From Harmothoe impar (lineage: Eukaryota > Annelida > Polychaeta > Phyllodocida > Polynoidae), in assembly GCA_947462335.1 (NCBI GenBank), contig OX381704.1, forward strand, positions 43,218,942 to 43,282,941: a stretch of DNA of 64,000 bases, given 5' to 3'. This document shows, piece after piece, positions 13,201-27,800 of this stretch. The position numbers and the translations under genes are program-made. The notes beneath the pieces are model-generated. The model saw only the letters and a program-made list of their open reading frames with translations. It did not search any database and was not told the origin of the DNA. Positions within the stretch are counted from its first letter, which is position 1, and every line of letters begins with the position of its first letter.

Positions 13201-16200
13201 AAATTACATTTATTTCTGGTTGCAGCCTAGCTCTTTAAGGGCTGCAGATTGCTTTAATGAATATGCGTATTGGTGTATGAATGCAGCCCTGTCGCGAGAA
13301 ACTCGCCAAGGCTGCATTCATGCATCAGGACGATTCTATACAGGGTTGATGCACTCCCGAAGGATCAGCATGAGGCGTTCATGCGGCTCTTGTGGGGCTG
13401 CATTCATGCATCATGACGACCAATGTATTATGCATTAAAGCAATATGCGACCCTTAAAGGCCAGGCGCCCTTCCACCCACTGCTGCAGACAATAGGACTG
13501 GAGGAGGGACACGGCGGGGCACCCCACCCTGGCTGTTGTCAGCAGGGACGTCTCCAGTGGGCCTGTCTGGGGTCGAGTTCTCATCTAATTGGATCCCAGG
13601 TTCAGGCCCCAGGCTGACACACAACTCGATCTTGTGCAAATTAGCGATGCTGCCCAGGGTGCTCTCCGAGGTGCTGTCCGAGGGACTGCCAGAGGGACAT
13701 GCAGTGTGTGTGTGCGTGTGTGTGTGTTGGCGTGTGTGTGTGTGTGACCACCATAGTGTGGTGGGGGTGCAGGGGGAGGAGGGGGAGAGGGAGGAAGAGA
13801 GTGAGTGAGAGAGAGAGAGAGAGAGAGGGGGGGTGGGAAGAGGGAAAGAAGGGTAATGTGAGGGAGTGAATCTTAAGAGGAGTGGAATGGAAAGGTAGGG
13901 CGAACATTAATGAGATGGTATAGCCCAGGTAGATGTCGAACCAAAAGGTTTGAGATTGGTAATTTTAGAAGGTTTGTAGACGTCAAAACATAAGGTTTAT
14001 TTAAGTTCAACAGACGTAGACGTCCGATTTACGTTGATCTACCTCATTCAGACGTAAATCTACGTAAAAAAATCTATGTGGATCTACGTTAGAATAGGTA
14101 ACTTTTCAACTCCGATTGGGTAGATGCCTTTTCCGTGTCACACTAGGTGGCAGCACTATCAATTATGGAGAGAATTTTACAGCTCTTTAACAAATCTTCC
14201 ACATCCAAGCAGTAAATTCTCATTAATCATGAATTCAACATCATGCAAATAAACCGTATTCAATAGAATATTTATATATAAAGGACGGATGATTAAAGCA
14301 TTGTGCATGAATAGGTGCTTTGCTGCACTTGACTCTGAGGACACCACATTGGTGGTAATGGAAGAAATACAAATCCTCTCTGCAGTCAAAACTATTCAAC
14401 ATATCTATACTGTCAGGCTGTTCAATTGAACAACAAGAACATATACCATGTAGAATGAAATGAGAAGCCTATGAAAATTATCGTACTTATTTTGTATGAA
14501 TATTGTTTGTTAATGTAAATTTGTCAGCAATATATTACAAGTCTTTGTCTGAATCCCACTATGTAGAATTAAATGTAATGTGTTAAAGGTAGATTTACGT
14601 CTGAGATTGGTAAATAAACCTTAACGTTTTGACGTTGATAAACCTACTAAAATTATGTAGTTCAGACCAAAAATCAACGTAGATCTACGTCTGACCAACA
14701 TAGTTGTGTTTACTGGGAGGAGGACGAATGAATGGAGAAAGGAAAAGGGTTTGGGAAGACCTTTCCTTACCAACTTTTGGGCCAAATAATACATTTAGAA
14801 GACGGAGCCCCCCCCCCCACCCAAGAAAAAAGAAGAAAAGAAATGTAACCCGATCTGTTGTTGACGAGAGTACTCGTAATTTCCGTTTAATAATAATTAT
14901 GCTTAACAACAGGCCGGGGCAAATTTAAAGTTTTAGTGTTCAGGTTGATGAACGAACCAGCTGGCAGCTGACCTATGGATCGTCAAAGCAATTATTATAT
15001 TTGCGAACAACAGGGTCTTCCTCTCCATCTTTATGGAGTTATTGGGGTTTTACCATACACTGCAGGCAGAACGAGCATTTGCCCTTTTGTAACTATTTTA
15101 CAAAACTGAGACATTTCATACGTCACGATAGAATATCTGTACTGAATAACCATACTGGTGTGGATCACACCAGCCAGGCCATACTTCCATTTCTACAAAT
15201 ACGTTGGCATAAATATTCGGACATCTTTGGACATTAGACCTTATTGCAAGTACTGTAAATCTATACCCATATCTCCCATACACCTCGTGTTTAGTTGGAG
15301 CTCTGTATACCCCGAATAGCAAACATCTGCAACACATGTAGTAGACACTCATATCCACCTCTTTGTTTAAAAGACAATACCGATCCCGTTTATTCTTGAA
15401 ACTGGTACATGGAAATTAACCCCTTCAACACTGGATTTCTTGTAACTCAACACAATTTTGTGCAATATATTGGCTTACCGTGTGGAAGGGGTTAAAGAGC
15501 TTGTTCAGCTCGGTCAATATTCCATGACCAGTCTTATAAAAATGAACAATGCAATATAGGTCTATAATAGTAAATAATAAGAGAAAAGGTAATATCGGTT
15601 ACATGAGTTTTACATGGAAAACATTTATTAATGAATATGTAAAGTGTATTAAGCAGTGCGGAAATTCATTCAATCTACTTTATATTATTACTAGAGTATG
15701 ACATTTCAGCAAATAGTCTCATACAAGTATATATACCTCATCAATATTTCTAGAATCCCTTGAATATAAAGGTAAGGAGACATGTACCTTAAGCTATAAG
15801 GCTAATACTTTCAAATAATACATCTTATTTAGGCCTGGTGGTTGAGCTCAACTAGGGATGGTTGGTGCATCCTAGCCATGTTGTTCTTGTTTTGCATGCT
15901 CACATTATTTTGTTACTTAAATATGATGTTTGCATGGTGCATTCTTCTTCTGGATTCAAATTTGGAAATAGCTGCATGCTGATGTCTGAGAATTACTGGA
16001 TATCTATAATCCAGACCCATGCACATATGAAGAGCCTTATTCTCAATAATTTGCATTTTCTCAAGGATGGCTTTGCTTGCTACACAAATAAAGAATGTCA
16101 CCATAGTCAGCATGAGGTAAAACCAAGGTCTTATACATATTGAGCATTGTATACATCATTATTCCTATTGTCCCTGAGCACTGCCACTTGGTGAACCCTG

Positions 16201-18780
16201 TAAACCATGTTTTATGCATATTAAAATTCAATACAGCGTCCAGGATTACACCTCGATGCTAAAAGCTGGTATATCTATCAATTTCCTTACCTCCAAAATG
16301 CAAGCTATGTTCAGTAATTTCTTTTAGGCGTGATCCAAACACCATATATTTTGGCTGTTTTGCATTTAACGTCAACTTATTTTTTCTAAACCACACATCT
16401 GATCTAACTAAATCCTCTTCTTGTTGTCGGGTGATTGCATTTAAATTTTGACCTGTGACCGATACTACTGTATCGTCAGCATATAGAGGTAAGTTTTGAA
16501 ATTTTTTAATCACATTTCTTATGTCATTCATATAAGCCAAAAAGAGGGTGGAGCCAAAAATGGACCCCTGTTGGACCCCAAATATACTCTCTCACATCTC
16601 TATGTCTAGGTGGAGCTCTGTACCCAGACTTAGCTTATAATAGCAGACACTAATACCCACATCTCCCATACCTCCACATTCAGGTGGAGCTGGAGCTGGA
16701 GTCGCACGACTTTAACCCTCTCATTGTGACGTGGAAGGAGGTGCCCCAGGGCTATGACCGGCTGTGGCTGCGGCTCCCAGCCCAGGAGGACGAGCACGTG
16801 TATGGGGCTGGAGAGCAGTACTCCCGCTTCGACCTCCGCGGCTACAACTACCCCATCTGGACCAGGGAGCAAGGTCAGTCCATCTGTCATGGTTGAAGTT
16901 CACAGCGCAGGGCCTCGTGAAATAAAGGAAAGAAGATGAACGGCGCTAAAAGTGTTATTTACAGAGCCCCAACCCGGGGCTAGAGGGGAAGGTCAATGGC
17001 CCTGTGCACGGGGAGGTCTGGGAGTGGGCAGTGTGAGGGCAGTGTGAGGGGACTACTGAGGGCATCTATTACAGGTCTGGGACAGACACATCTGGTCACG
17101 TGGTTGCCCTGAAAAGGGACATGACGCCTCCCCAACTGGTGGATACCCTAATTTCCTTTTTGGTCTTAATGGCATTATGACACACACACTCGTTCTTCTC
17201 TCGTAAATAATGGGATGGGTTTGTCTATAGGTATCATTGTTTGTCCTCGTTTTGGCAGAGTGGGCAAGCTCACTCTGAATAATGCTGAAATACCTTTTCT
17301 TTTGGCAAATAGACAGATTAATCTTCTACGCCAATTTGTTGTTTTCGACATTTAGACTGGGTAAGACTAGAAGTGGTTATTAGAATATAGTTTTGTTGTT
17401 GTTGATGATGATGAAGATGTTGTGATGATGATGATGTTGTTGATGATTATGATGATGATGATACTAATGTTGTTGTTGCACTGCCCAGGTGTGGGCAGGA
17501 ACAAGTCGTACCCGGTGACCTTCCTGACTGACAGTGCAGGTGGTGCAGGGGGTGACCACCACACCTCCTACTTCCCCCTCCCCACCTTCGTGTCTTCACG
17601 TCGCTACTACTGCCACGTCGGCGGATCCAACTACGTCGATTTAGACTTCCGCCACGCCAAATACCACGAGATCTCGATCCACGGACCACCGGAAGCAGTG
17701 TATTTCAACGTGGACGCAGACTTTGAGACGCTCATCCGGTCGATGACGTACTTCCTGTGGCGTCAACCTCGTCTTCCGGACTGGGTGCACACGGGCGCCA
17801 TCTTGGGTGTTCAAGGGGGAACTAGAAAGGTCAGTGGGCTGGGCTGTTTGCCGCGCAATTATCATCTGGGGTGACATCAGTTGCAGTTACTAGGTTTCCA
17901 CCACATTAAGGTGCCCTTGAACCATCTTGTATATTTGCAGATACGTCCTTTGATCATAAGAAAATGAAACCTAAAGAAAACAACCTGCTATATTGTATTA
18001 GTAGGACAACTAGAAGGTTGATAATATTGCACAATACGGTCGGCACACTCTGCCCTTTTCGCACCAAGAAGTAATATTCAAACCGTATGATGTTATGCCT
18101 GATTATGCAGATGGCTGTAATCCGTTTAGATACATTAGGTTCTCTGATCCTTTACATCTGATGAGCTAAGAGATATTACATCAAAGGCAAATGTAACATG
18201 TCTGATACATGGAATTACCGTTGAGCAGATTACATCTCTGTCTATAGTACGGCCTAATGAATCTGTCTTTCTGTATTGGATAAACAGTCAGACTAATCTC
18301 ACTGTTTCAAGTCTTATCTGTCATGCCCTAGCTAAGGACTAATGGAGGTTGACATGAAACGGATTTGTTATAAATGGTGTACCGTAGTATACGGCTGTTA
18401 GATATAATGGGCTACAATAATTTAAGAATTTGACTTATAGTAGAGAAGCAGGTTTGGAGGAGCCATGTCCACATTGTCCTCCAAACACCAATTCATATCC
18501 CAATTTATACCTATTCCAGTCTACACACCTGTATAATTATATATTTGTCATGTCGGTTACCACAGGAACATTTTTAAAGGAATTACCTTTGACTATCCGT
18601 AACCACACAGCGTACAGTATACTGTGCCACTGGTGAGGCAGTGGTCTAAAGGCAGTCCGTTTAGTCCGGGTAGTAGTATAAGGAAATGACGCCACATTGC
18701 AGGACATTCTATTTACATGACATCTAGCCTGTAAATACAAACATGTATCGTCTAGTCTAGAGAAATGCTGTATATTTGAA

Positions 18781-18823
<43 letters not shown>

Positions 18824-21800
18824 TGACCTTGACCTGACCTTGTAGATGTTGGAGTACTACCAGGAGGCCAAGGACGCAGGTGTCAAGGTGAGCGGGCTGT
18901 GGATCCAGGACTGGCCCGGCAACATCTATACACAGTTCGGCAAGAGGGTCTACTGGGACTGGGTCTGGAACCAGGAACACTACCCTGGTTAGCTATTCAT
19001 GTGCTTACTAATTTTGTTTAAACCTTTGTGTCTAGCATATTGCTTTAATGTCCTATGTCCCTGGCCAGCTTCCCTGCATATTATAGCCGGGGCAAATGGC
19101 AATGCCGACACCAACCAATTGGTCGTCATGATGCACTAATGCAGGCGTGGTGAGTCACGTGCCAGGGCGGCATGAATGCATCATGACGACCCCTTAGGAG
19201 TGTATTAACTCTGTAAGGTAGGCTTGCTACCTGAATACAACGCTGACGAGTTACATGTATTCATACATCATCAGGACAAATGGCAAAGCACATTTAAAAA
19301 CTATGCTGCTCCTAAAAAGCTTAACAAGCATTAATGACCTATATATATCGTCTTGACAAGTCTCTTTACTCTTAGGCTTTTTACTTCTATGCCGACATCC
19401 TCTTTTAGCATCAAAGCTATGATAGTATTTCCCCATTCCTTACCTCTGACCCTGTCTCTCCTGCTCTCCCCGGAAGCCAAGTCAGCATAAATACCATTTC
19501 TTCTGTGGGATGGGGTAGCTGAAGTAGACACAATTCTCTATAGCTGAGACAGACACGATGCTCACACTGTGCAGTGAAACTTTATTTTATAATTCAGTTT
19601 GTTTCATATTACTGTCTTCCTATTGAACCTTTATGGCAACCTAAAGCAATCGGATCATTATGATCATAATAACCATACATAGTTTCCCGATGAACAATGG
19701 AATTAAACCAGAAAGATCTTGATGGAATTGAGCCTAGTACAATCATTCAGGAGATTTTCAATTCAATACACATTAATTCTGGTTATACATAACTGATATT
19801 TATAGATAGGTTAAAGGTTTTGTAAGTCCTTCTGATATTTATGCATAAAAATATAGGTCAGGGGACCCATGTCCATCTTTATAATAGAAAGGGTCGCCTG
19901 ACCTATTCCGACTATGATTTTCCCTATATTTTATGTATAAATACATTATGCGACTGGAATGTAAAACATGACCCTATATTAGCTGCTAACCCATCTTCAA
20001 ACCGTTTCTGGTTTATATAGGTCTGGTAGATGAGATCCGTAGGCTGAAAGAGGAGGGTGTGCGTGTGCTAACCTACATCACGCCCAACCTACACAGTAAG
20101 GGGAGCCTCTTTAAGGTGGCCGAGGAGCGCGGCTATCTGGTCAACGGCAAAGATGGCAAAACATACCTGCAAGACTTCATGGAGTTCTATTGTGGAACAG
20201 TTGATCTCACCAACCCTGCAGCCTTTGAATGGTACAAAGGTAGGTACACACCATTAAATGTGTAAATGCCCATGTATTGCTGCCCTACAGCAAGAGTTGG
20301 GGTGAAGAGAGGACTGGTACTGTGGGCCTTTTATAAAGTTAAGATGGGGTGTTTTCCAGTTGATGTAGCTTGATACCGAACCTATCCAGGAGACTTCAAA
20401 CGCTATAGTCTGGCAGGGGAAAGGAGAGCTTAAAAACCTTCAGACATAGAGTGACACATTTAATTGAACCGATTAAGATCACAGAAAGAGAGGAACTGAC
20501 ACTTTACATCGTCTAAGAACATGAAAAATCACTGTTGAACCTTTGATATTATCTATGCGATGTAGCATATAAAAGTACAGGGTATCAAATAGAATTACCT
20601 CGCTATGACTTTCATAAGAGCGTGCATTTAGAAACTCTACCCTCATATGCCACTTAATCATAATAGGCCACGAAAAACAGTAACTTCTTATATACAGGGC
20701 TAATTAAGGGGTTAACAGCTTGAACAAAGTCTCATACCTTTTAGGTGAAGCTTCTGTATTGGCTTGTACTGATTTCTGACAGACGATCCACCAAAATATT
20801 AGGATATCCTATTTGGGCGATGCATTAAGTCGCATGTCATCAGGAGACACAGTCAAGACAACTCAAATGCTGGGAATTAAATGTCTCAACCTTCAGAAAT
20901 CGGATCTATTCTATCCCAAACGTCTATGTATATAAAGCAGCAAAAGTCGTTGAGACTTTCAAGCCGCCTCTTCCATTAGGCTTGTTGAATAACATAGAGA
21001 CACACACTTTCCTGGTTTTTATTCTACTGTCATTAACCCTTTCTTCAGAGGAACACAAGGCTAAACAGCATATATGGTGTTGTTTTGAAGGCTGCTGTTA
21101 GAGTAAGATTAATTCATTGTTTAATGCATGAAGATTATGGTTTACACCCGGTATTACACTCAATAAATGCAAATGTGGCTGTTATGCCCTCAGCTTTGGA
21201 TGAAGGGATTATGCATAATTAGTACTTGAACCCGGTCGATGTAATGGTGCCTTTAATATCGTACATCACACGGAGGAATATCCACGTGAGCCGCTCTCCA
21301 GAAGTGCTGTCCTGTCTGTGAGTTACTCCGAGCTAGTCAGGGTGTAACTCAGGGCTTCGGGCGTTGCCCTTCCCATCTATACTAAACTACCTCGGGGATT
21401 TAACCTCTGCTCTCTGCTGATAGACTGGATAGGGATAAAGATAGGACGAGCTCTCTACCATCAATTAGGCTTTTCTCTCTCATAGACGTCTCCATATTCC
21501 CTGAGGAGAACAGATAACCGCTAAGAGCCCCTTCCACAGACTACGTCATACAACCAATAATGCACCTTTGCTCATATCCTCTTTATGGTACCCTATGGTG
21601 ACGTGTGCTATTCCTTTATTTCTAGGTGTTATCAAGACCAACCTCATTGAGCTGGGCTTTGGAGGCTGGATGGCTGACTTCTCGGAGTACACCCCGGTGG
21701 ATGTTGTTTTCCATAACGGGGTCGACGCGCGCCATATGCACAACCAGTTCCCTGTCTTATGGGCCAAGCTGAACCGGCAGGCAGTGGAGGAGGCGGAGAA

Positions 21801-24800
21801 GCTGGGAGAAGTCATGTTCTTTATGCGAGCAGGGGGCACAGGTGGGTACCCCTGGAGGGACATGAGGTGTGGCGATTTGTGTGAGAACCGCCAGGCCTCC
21901 ATCTCTTTTAGGTGATGATAGATAGGACGCTGTGGGTTCCTTCCTATGGCGAGCTGAACCAGTCAACATAGGGGTTGTTGTTGTCAAATTATAGGCTGAT
22001 ATTTAAATAACATTTGTAATGGGCAGTCATAAAAATTACTCTTACATATAATATGTCGAAATGGCTGACGTTTAAGTGCAAGTTCCTAGAGTGTTTGAAC
22101 GTGTATGTGAGTTTTGATCTTCGCTGTTGGTGATGTGATCACCTAGATTCTAGGGAATCTCCCATCTCCATTTCTTACCTTTGTCTGTCTACAGATACTA
22201 CCTTTCCGCGTAGATAATTCGAGCATTGCAAAAGGTCTCAGCACTATTAGAAAATTATGTCACAGACACCCCAAAAACAGGACTATTGAAATATTAATTT
22301 CAGGCGCTGGAAATAACACTGTACAGGCATGACAAACATCAAAGAAGTTAACTCAGAGATTGTGTCTGGCAATGGGCTTAACAGAAGATAGTTGAATTAA
22401 GGAGAGATACATTCATGCGTAAATAGATGAGACAGTGAACATTTAGTCGACATTCACTGCGATAACAAAACGTCTGAATTCATCTGCGACACTCAATTAG
22501 TCCATTTCTCTACAGACTTTCCGTAATGGATGCTGCAATTCAATCACAGTTTAAGCCTGCCAAGGCGTTCCCCTTATAATAAAAACGCTTGAAATAGGGA
22601 AGATATTTCTTCTTAGAACAATACCATTGCAACACATCGGTGAACAATGTAGGGTTAGTAATACTGTCTGTGTGAAACAGGACAGGGAATGGTAGTGGAC
22701 TGGGACAGGAATCCCTCCAGGGTGGCAGGTCCAATAGAGCATTCCTCCAGGGCTCCTGAAGGGTCCCTACCCACCACATGATGAAGAAGGTTTAGGTTGG
22801 GCCAAATAAGAGTCTGGTCATTGTTGGCCTACTTCTAAAGACAGTATCTGTAACTGCCTTTATATAGAGCGAAGAGATACTATTAAATGAGATATAAAGA
22901 TTTTAGAGCAGCATTCTAAGACTCAAAGAAATGGATCATCACACAGGCCTACTCAAATGAAACGCTTTATTCCTTGAAACTAGATACAAGTCCATTATGA
23001 TGATTACATATTTTTGTAATAACAAGAGAGTCATTGTCGCCAAAACAAGCATCTTCTGAAAGTTAGGTAGTGCCTGACTTTTGGATGATTGTGTTCGTTT
23101 CTTTGGCAAGTCATGACTATCACATTTTTCTCTTGTGTATGTTATTCAAATCCTTAGCCTGTTAATTCTCAATATAGATAATTGACTTACAGAGAAAAAA
23201 GATTGAAAGACAGGTTTAATTTGAAATTCAGGAAAGCGAGTCAAAAACGAACAAGGCTCATTGCACAAGGGGCCCAGGGATTTAATTCTGTAAACTTTCT
23301 AACGAAACATGATTTTCCTAAATCAGCAGGACAATTGTTATACAACTTGCTTGTCTTATGAATAAATAGCAAACACGCATGCATATTGAGTCTAACAACT
23401 AGATAGCTAATATAGTATAGTAAAACCCTGAGGTAAACACTTCAGCAGAACCGACCTGGACCCAAAAGAGGGTCAAGTGGGAATTAAGTCCAGGCGGAGG
23501 TTCTCAGTGCGCGTGGGCAAGCAGACAGATTCCAGCTCAGCCTGAGACCAGAGACAAATGGAGCATGAGGGACTCAGACGGTTTTACGGATAGGGGTCAG
23601 GGGACCGTGCTCACTTTCTGTGAGAGAATGAGCTGCTCACTGGAGCACTGGTGGGGCCAGCGGCTGCCGAATCTGTTAAACCCCTAAGGGTGTGGCTGCA
23701 CGTCCCCAGGGTGCTGGAGCTGAGTGGGAAAGGGTTATTGTGTCAAGGAACCTGGAGCAGTAAGCTTAACCAAGCCCTCTGCTAAATTGGGCTTAATACA
23801 TAAGGCGGTGCTGAAGGTGGGATGCGGTAAGGAGGAGAGGGGTGACCCCAATAGAGCCATACATTTAGACATACATTTTATTTTTTGAATTAGGCGAGGG
23901 GAGTGAAATCCCCGACACCATGGCCTAATATCGAAAAAGCATTGAAAATATCTGTGAACAAAATGAAAATAGCGTCCTGCAGACCTATGTGCTCTTTCAC
24001 TATTTCCCATTGATGAGAATTCCTGACTCCATACTTTATACTCATGGGCAATGCAGCGGTTTCTGTAGTATATAATTATGAGCTCGTGCAGTCTATTAGG
24101 GAACATTGGCTTCTGCAGTGGGTCATGATTGCTGTAGGGGACAATGGTAGCTGACATAGGTTATGAGAGTTGTACAATAAAAGTGGCTATATAGGAGTGG
24201 CTATAGGGAGCAATGCCTGTGGTATACAACAATGGCTGATGGAGCAGTCTGGGAGTGTGAACTGCTTAAGAAGCTATAGTTAGTCTAGGAGGTTATATTG
24301 GATGTAGGGTGAAATGTTTGATTTAGCAATGGTTGAGGTAGCAGGCAATGCTGGCTTCAGACTATACAGTACTTGCCCTACTGCAGGAGGCAGTGCTTGC
24401 CACAGGAAACAGTACTTGCTACAGGAGACAATGCGTGCTCCAGGAAGCAATGATTGCTGCAGCTAGTATGCAATGCTTTCTGTAGCTAGTATGCAATGCT
24501 TGTTGCTGCCAGCAGGCAATGCTTGCTACTTCTAGCAGGCAACACTTGCTACAAGAGGCAACACTTGCTGCAGCTAGGAGGCATTGCCTTCTGCAGGAGG
24601 CAACACTTGCTGCAGGAGGCAATGTTCTCTGCAGGAAGCATTGTATGCTGCGGGAGGTTACACTTTGTCTAGGAGGCAATGTTTGTTGCAGATAGCAGCC
24701 AATGTGTCCTGTAGAAAGCAATGGTCTCCCTATGGCTATCGACTCTGACGACTATCCCTTTGAGTGGTGGATCAAAAACACCTAAGAAAGCCTAATCAAC

Positions 24801-27800
24801 TCCCTTTTCCCTTTCAGGCTCACAGAAGTACACCACAATGACGTGGGCAGGAGACCAGAACGTGGACTGGAGCCTGTCAGATGGCCTGCCCACAGTGCTG
24901 CCGGCTGCCCTGTCCCTGGGGCTGAGTGGGGTGGGGCTCACCCACTTTGACATCGGCCTCTACACTACCCTGGTTTTCGACCATAACGGCCACCCGGTGA
25001 GCGCCGTCCTTAACATGACCCGCTCAGAGGAGCTTCTGCTGAGGTCAGCAGAACTGGCCACCTTCACCACCCTCATGAGGACCCACGAGGGTAAGTCAGA
25101 TACACATGTCTATCTTCAATTATACCGTCATCGTATTCTGGTCTAGCTACTACTTGCAATCTGTGAGTTATCGACATGGTAGGTACAATGATTTACAATA
25201 ATGCCATATCTCAAGCATCCTATTACATGAGTTTGAGCACTACAGTTAAGGCGAAAGATTCCGATTTTATAGTCTATTTTATTATCTACTGCTCTGAATG
25301 TAGATATTGTTGGGGTATAGATTTGATTGCAATAAAAGGAATTTCGCGTTTACATAAATTCACAGACATTGAAGCAGTATTGCTAAGGGAGTGTTCATTT
25401 TTTAACAATATAGGGGGGGGGGGGTTGGTGAGTTTAGGGGGGCCCTCCAAACAGAACTTGGGAATTGAACGTTCGCAACTGGGTAGAATCCAGGTAGGTC
25501 ACAATGACACAAGAAAGGCGCAGTATTCCCAAGAATTGTGAACATATCCTTATTACAATCAGAACTATTACAATCAGAACTTGCCTTTCTTGTGTCATTG
25601 TGACATAACCGGATTCTTCCCAGTTGCGAACGTTCAATTCCCAAGTTCTGATTGTAAAAAGGACACAGTGCACAATTCTTGGGAATATCTCGTGCCTTTC
25701 TTGAGTCATTGTGACCTACCCGGATTCTACCCAGTTGCGAACGTTCAATTCCCAAGTTCAGTTTGATATAAATAACGTGGAATTCCACAAAATATGACAC
25801 AGTCAAAAGATGTTCACATATTCTCGTGCTAGATACGTGCACAATTCTCGCAGAGATCCCGAGTTGTGACTCAATAACCGCACGAGTTTTGCCCGAGATC
25901 TTGTTTGCAGGGGGGCATAAAATAACTTGACCCCTTCCGAGGGGGGGGCCATAAAATAACTTGACCCTCTTGAGGGGGGGGGCATAAAATAACTCAACAC
26001 CTTTAGAGGGGGCGCGATTTGTCGTGACATGACAATACTTTAACCCTTCACTTTTTCTGTAGAAATACCTTAAAATGCAGCAAATTCCTTCTAAAATCAT
26101 AAAATTTTCTTGCAAAACTTTGTGTCGCACCTGTTAAATCTGACAATTTTACTCTGTGAATTTTCGAAATTTTCATTGGAGGGGGGTGCCAAATAGGCAA
26201 ACTCCTCAAATTTCTCAGATTTATTTTTCTCCAAATTGGTCATTCTTGTGATTCGTCCAGATCCAATGAGAACCTTTATGTGTCAGAAAAGATCAAAATA
26301 CATCAAATTTTACCATTTGCTTCTCGATTTTCAAAATTTTCTTGGGGAGAGGGGCAAACCCCAAACCCTCCTAGTACTGCTGTGACATGTGATTGGCAAA
26401 TGAACACATAAATATTTCAGTGATGGTTTAAGATGGGGGGATAGACATGCCAGATATGTCAAAATGCATCAGATTGCACCATTTGAAGTCAAGAATTTCA
26501 AAATTTCCAACCAAAAAGCAAAGTTCCATCCACAATTATAAAGGCTGGCCAGCTTTGATACAATTTTGGCCAAAATGCACCAGAATGCACCATTTCAGGT
26601 CAAATGTTCCCAAAGGTTTCCCACTAAAAACAGGCTTCATAATAATGCACAATTTCAGGTCTAGATTGTCAAATATTCCAAAAACCTGGTGTGCACTTTA
26701 GTCCCACATTTCCCAGTAAGATGTGTGTTTTCAACAGGCCAGTCTACCGGTTGATTGTTAGCAAACCAGACAGAAAAAAAATGTTTGTGGAGTTTGAACC
26801 ACAAATGTCATGGTTGGGCACCCCCCAAATTGATATTCCAAAATTTACAGAATTCTCATTATTGTATCAACAAAATTGTTCTATCAAAGCACTCTTTGAT
26901 TGGCAGGTAGAGGAACAATTTGATTATCTAATATTGAAAAAGGTTTGTAGTTATTCCAACTAAAAGCAAACAGATTGTTCAGTGTAAAAAAGGGAACCTG
27001 TTGTAGGCCTATTAAATGTTGGATGGAATGCTAGTGTGGTTTACATCACACTCCTGTAGTTCAGTACATGAACCATGCAGTTGTGCCCAACTGACTACCA
27101 ACTGTTCATCTTTTTACACCTTTCTTTTCTGGCAGATTTTATCTGCTGCTATATCATTGCAATAAAAGGACCTAGTCAAAAAAGCAATAATAGAGACTAA
27201 ATAGTGATCATCAAATCTACCCAGGATGCTCCATCATTCCAGATAGGCTGTTACCCACTGTTCATTTCAAACTAGGACTAGACTGTCTTGTTGGTTGACC
27301 AGGCCACCAGCATGATACTGGACAGTAAAATATTGTATTGAGTAACATAAAGGTTATTCAAAATTATCAACTTGTGGGTATACAATCCATTCAGGATTCC
27401 ACCTACCCTTCCTATAAGTGCATATGAATACACCATTTGACTTCTAGATTCTGAAAATTTAATGTTCTAGTTAGGAGATGGATATATATGACGCTCTGAC
27501 CCCCTTCCGAAGCACTGGACTTTGAGTACGATTGTGATTTCCTGGGAGCTGGGTAGATATTGTGTCCCTAATATTCACGCTTAAATTTGGTGAATCCATA
27601 GATGAAAATCAAAAGTTGCAACTTGAATATTTAATGGCCATTTCTAGGGGTACATTAACCATAAAACCCCTCCCATAAGACAACCCCACCTTCGAGATGG
27701 CCCCACCTTCAAGACGGCAAAATAACTTGCGTGTCAAAACGAAAACTCACCAACCCCCTCCTGTTGTTAAAAAATGAACACTCCCTAATGTAGCTGTATT

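Larger units (their letters stand above)
11505..16683. other. Hydrolase intron 2 (5.2 kb), repeat-filled
   Basis: The large intron carries G- and C-runs, two abutting foldback elements (11.9-12.25 kb), a TGCATTCATGCATCATGACG-type repeat (13.26-13.44 kb), a GT/GA microsatellite (13.7-13.85 kb), an 0.8-kb inverted-arm element, a small palindrome and a LINE fragment; these are listed separately. The exact spacing across the splice join argues against any hidden coding exon of the host gene. Confidence 0.7.
21842..24817. other. Hydrolase intron 7 (3.0 kb)
   Basis: No coding exon seen. It holds a degenerate foldback element (23.02-23.14 kb) and a GCAATGCTTGC-type minisatellite (24.34-24.73 kb), both listed separately. 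The 140-codon minus frame at 23735-24157 has no domain or splice context. Confidence 0.65.

Noticed and set aside
11505..16683. A hidden exon between hydrolase exons 2 and 3
   Set aside because: The GN-to-LRL distance is 67 residues both here and in YihQ, so no coding piece is missing.
17422..17480. N-terminal poly-Met/Leu extension of exon 4
   Set aside because: It is translation of the ATG/GTT microsatellite upstream of the CCCAG acceptor.
23735..24157. 140-codon minus frame in intron 7
   Set aside because: No domain, no splice context, irregular composition.
25402..26130. 242-codon minus frame, the longest in the window
   Set aside because: It repeats LGIERSQLGRI and PPLKRVKLFY phrases because it reads through the inverted modules and tandem units of a non-coding TIR element.
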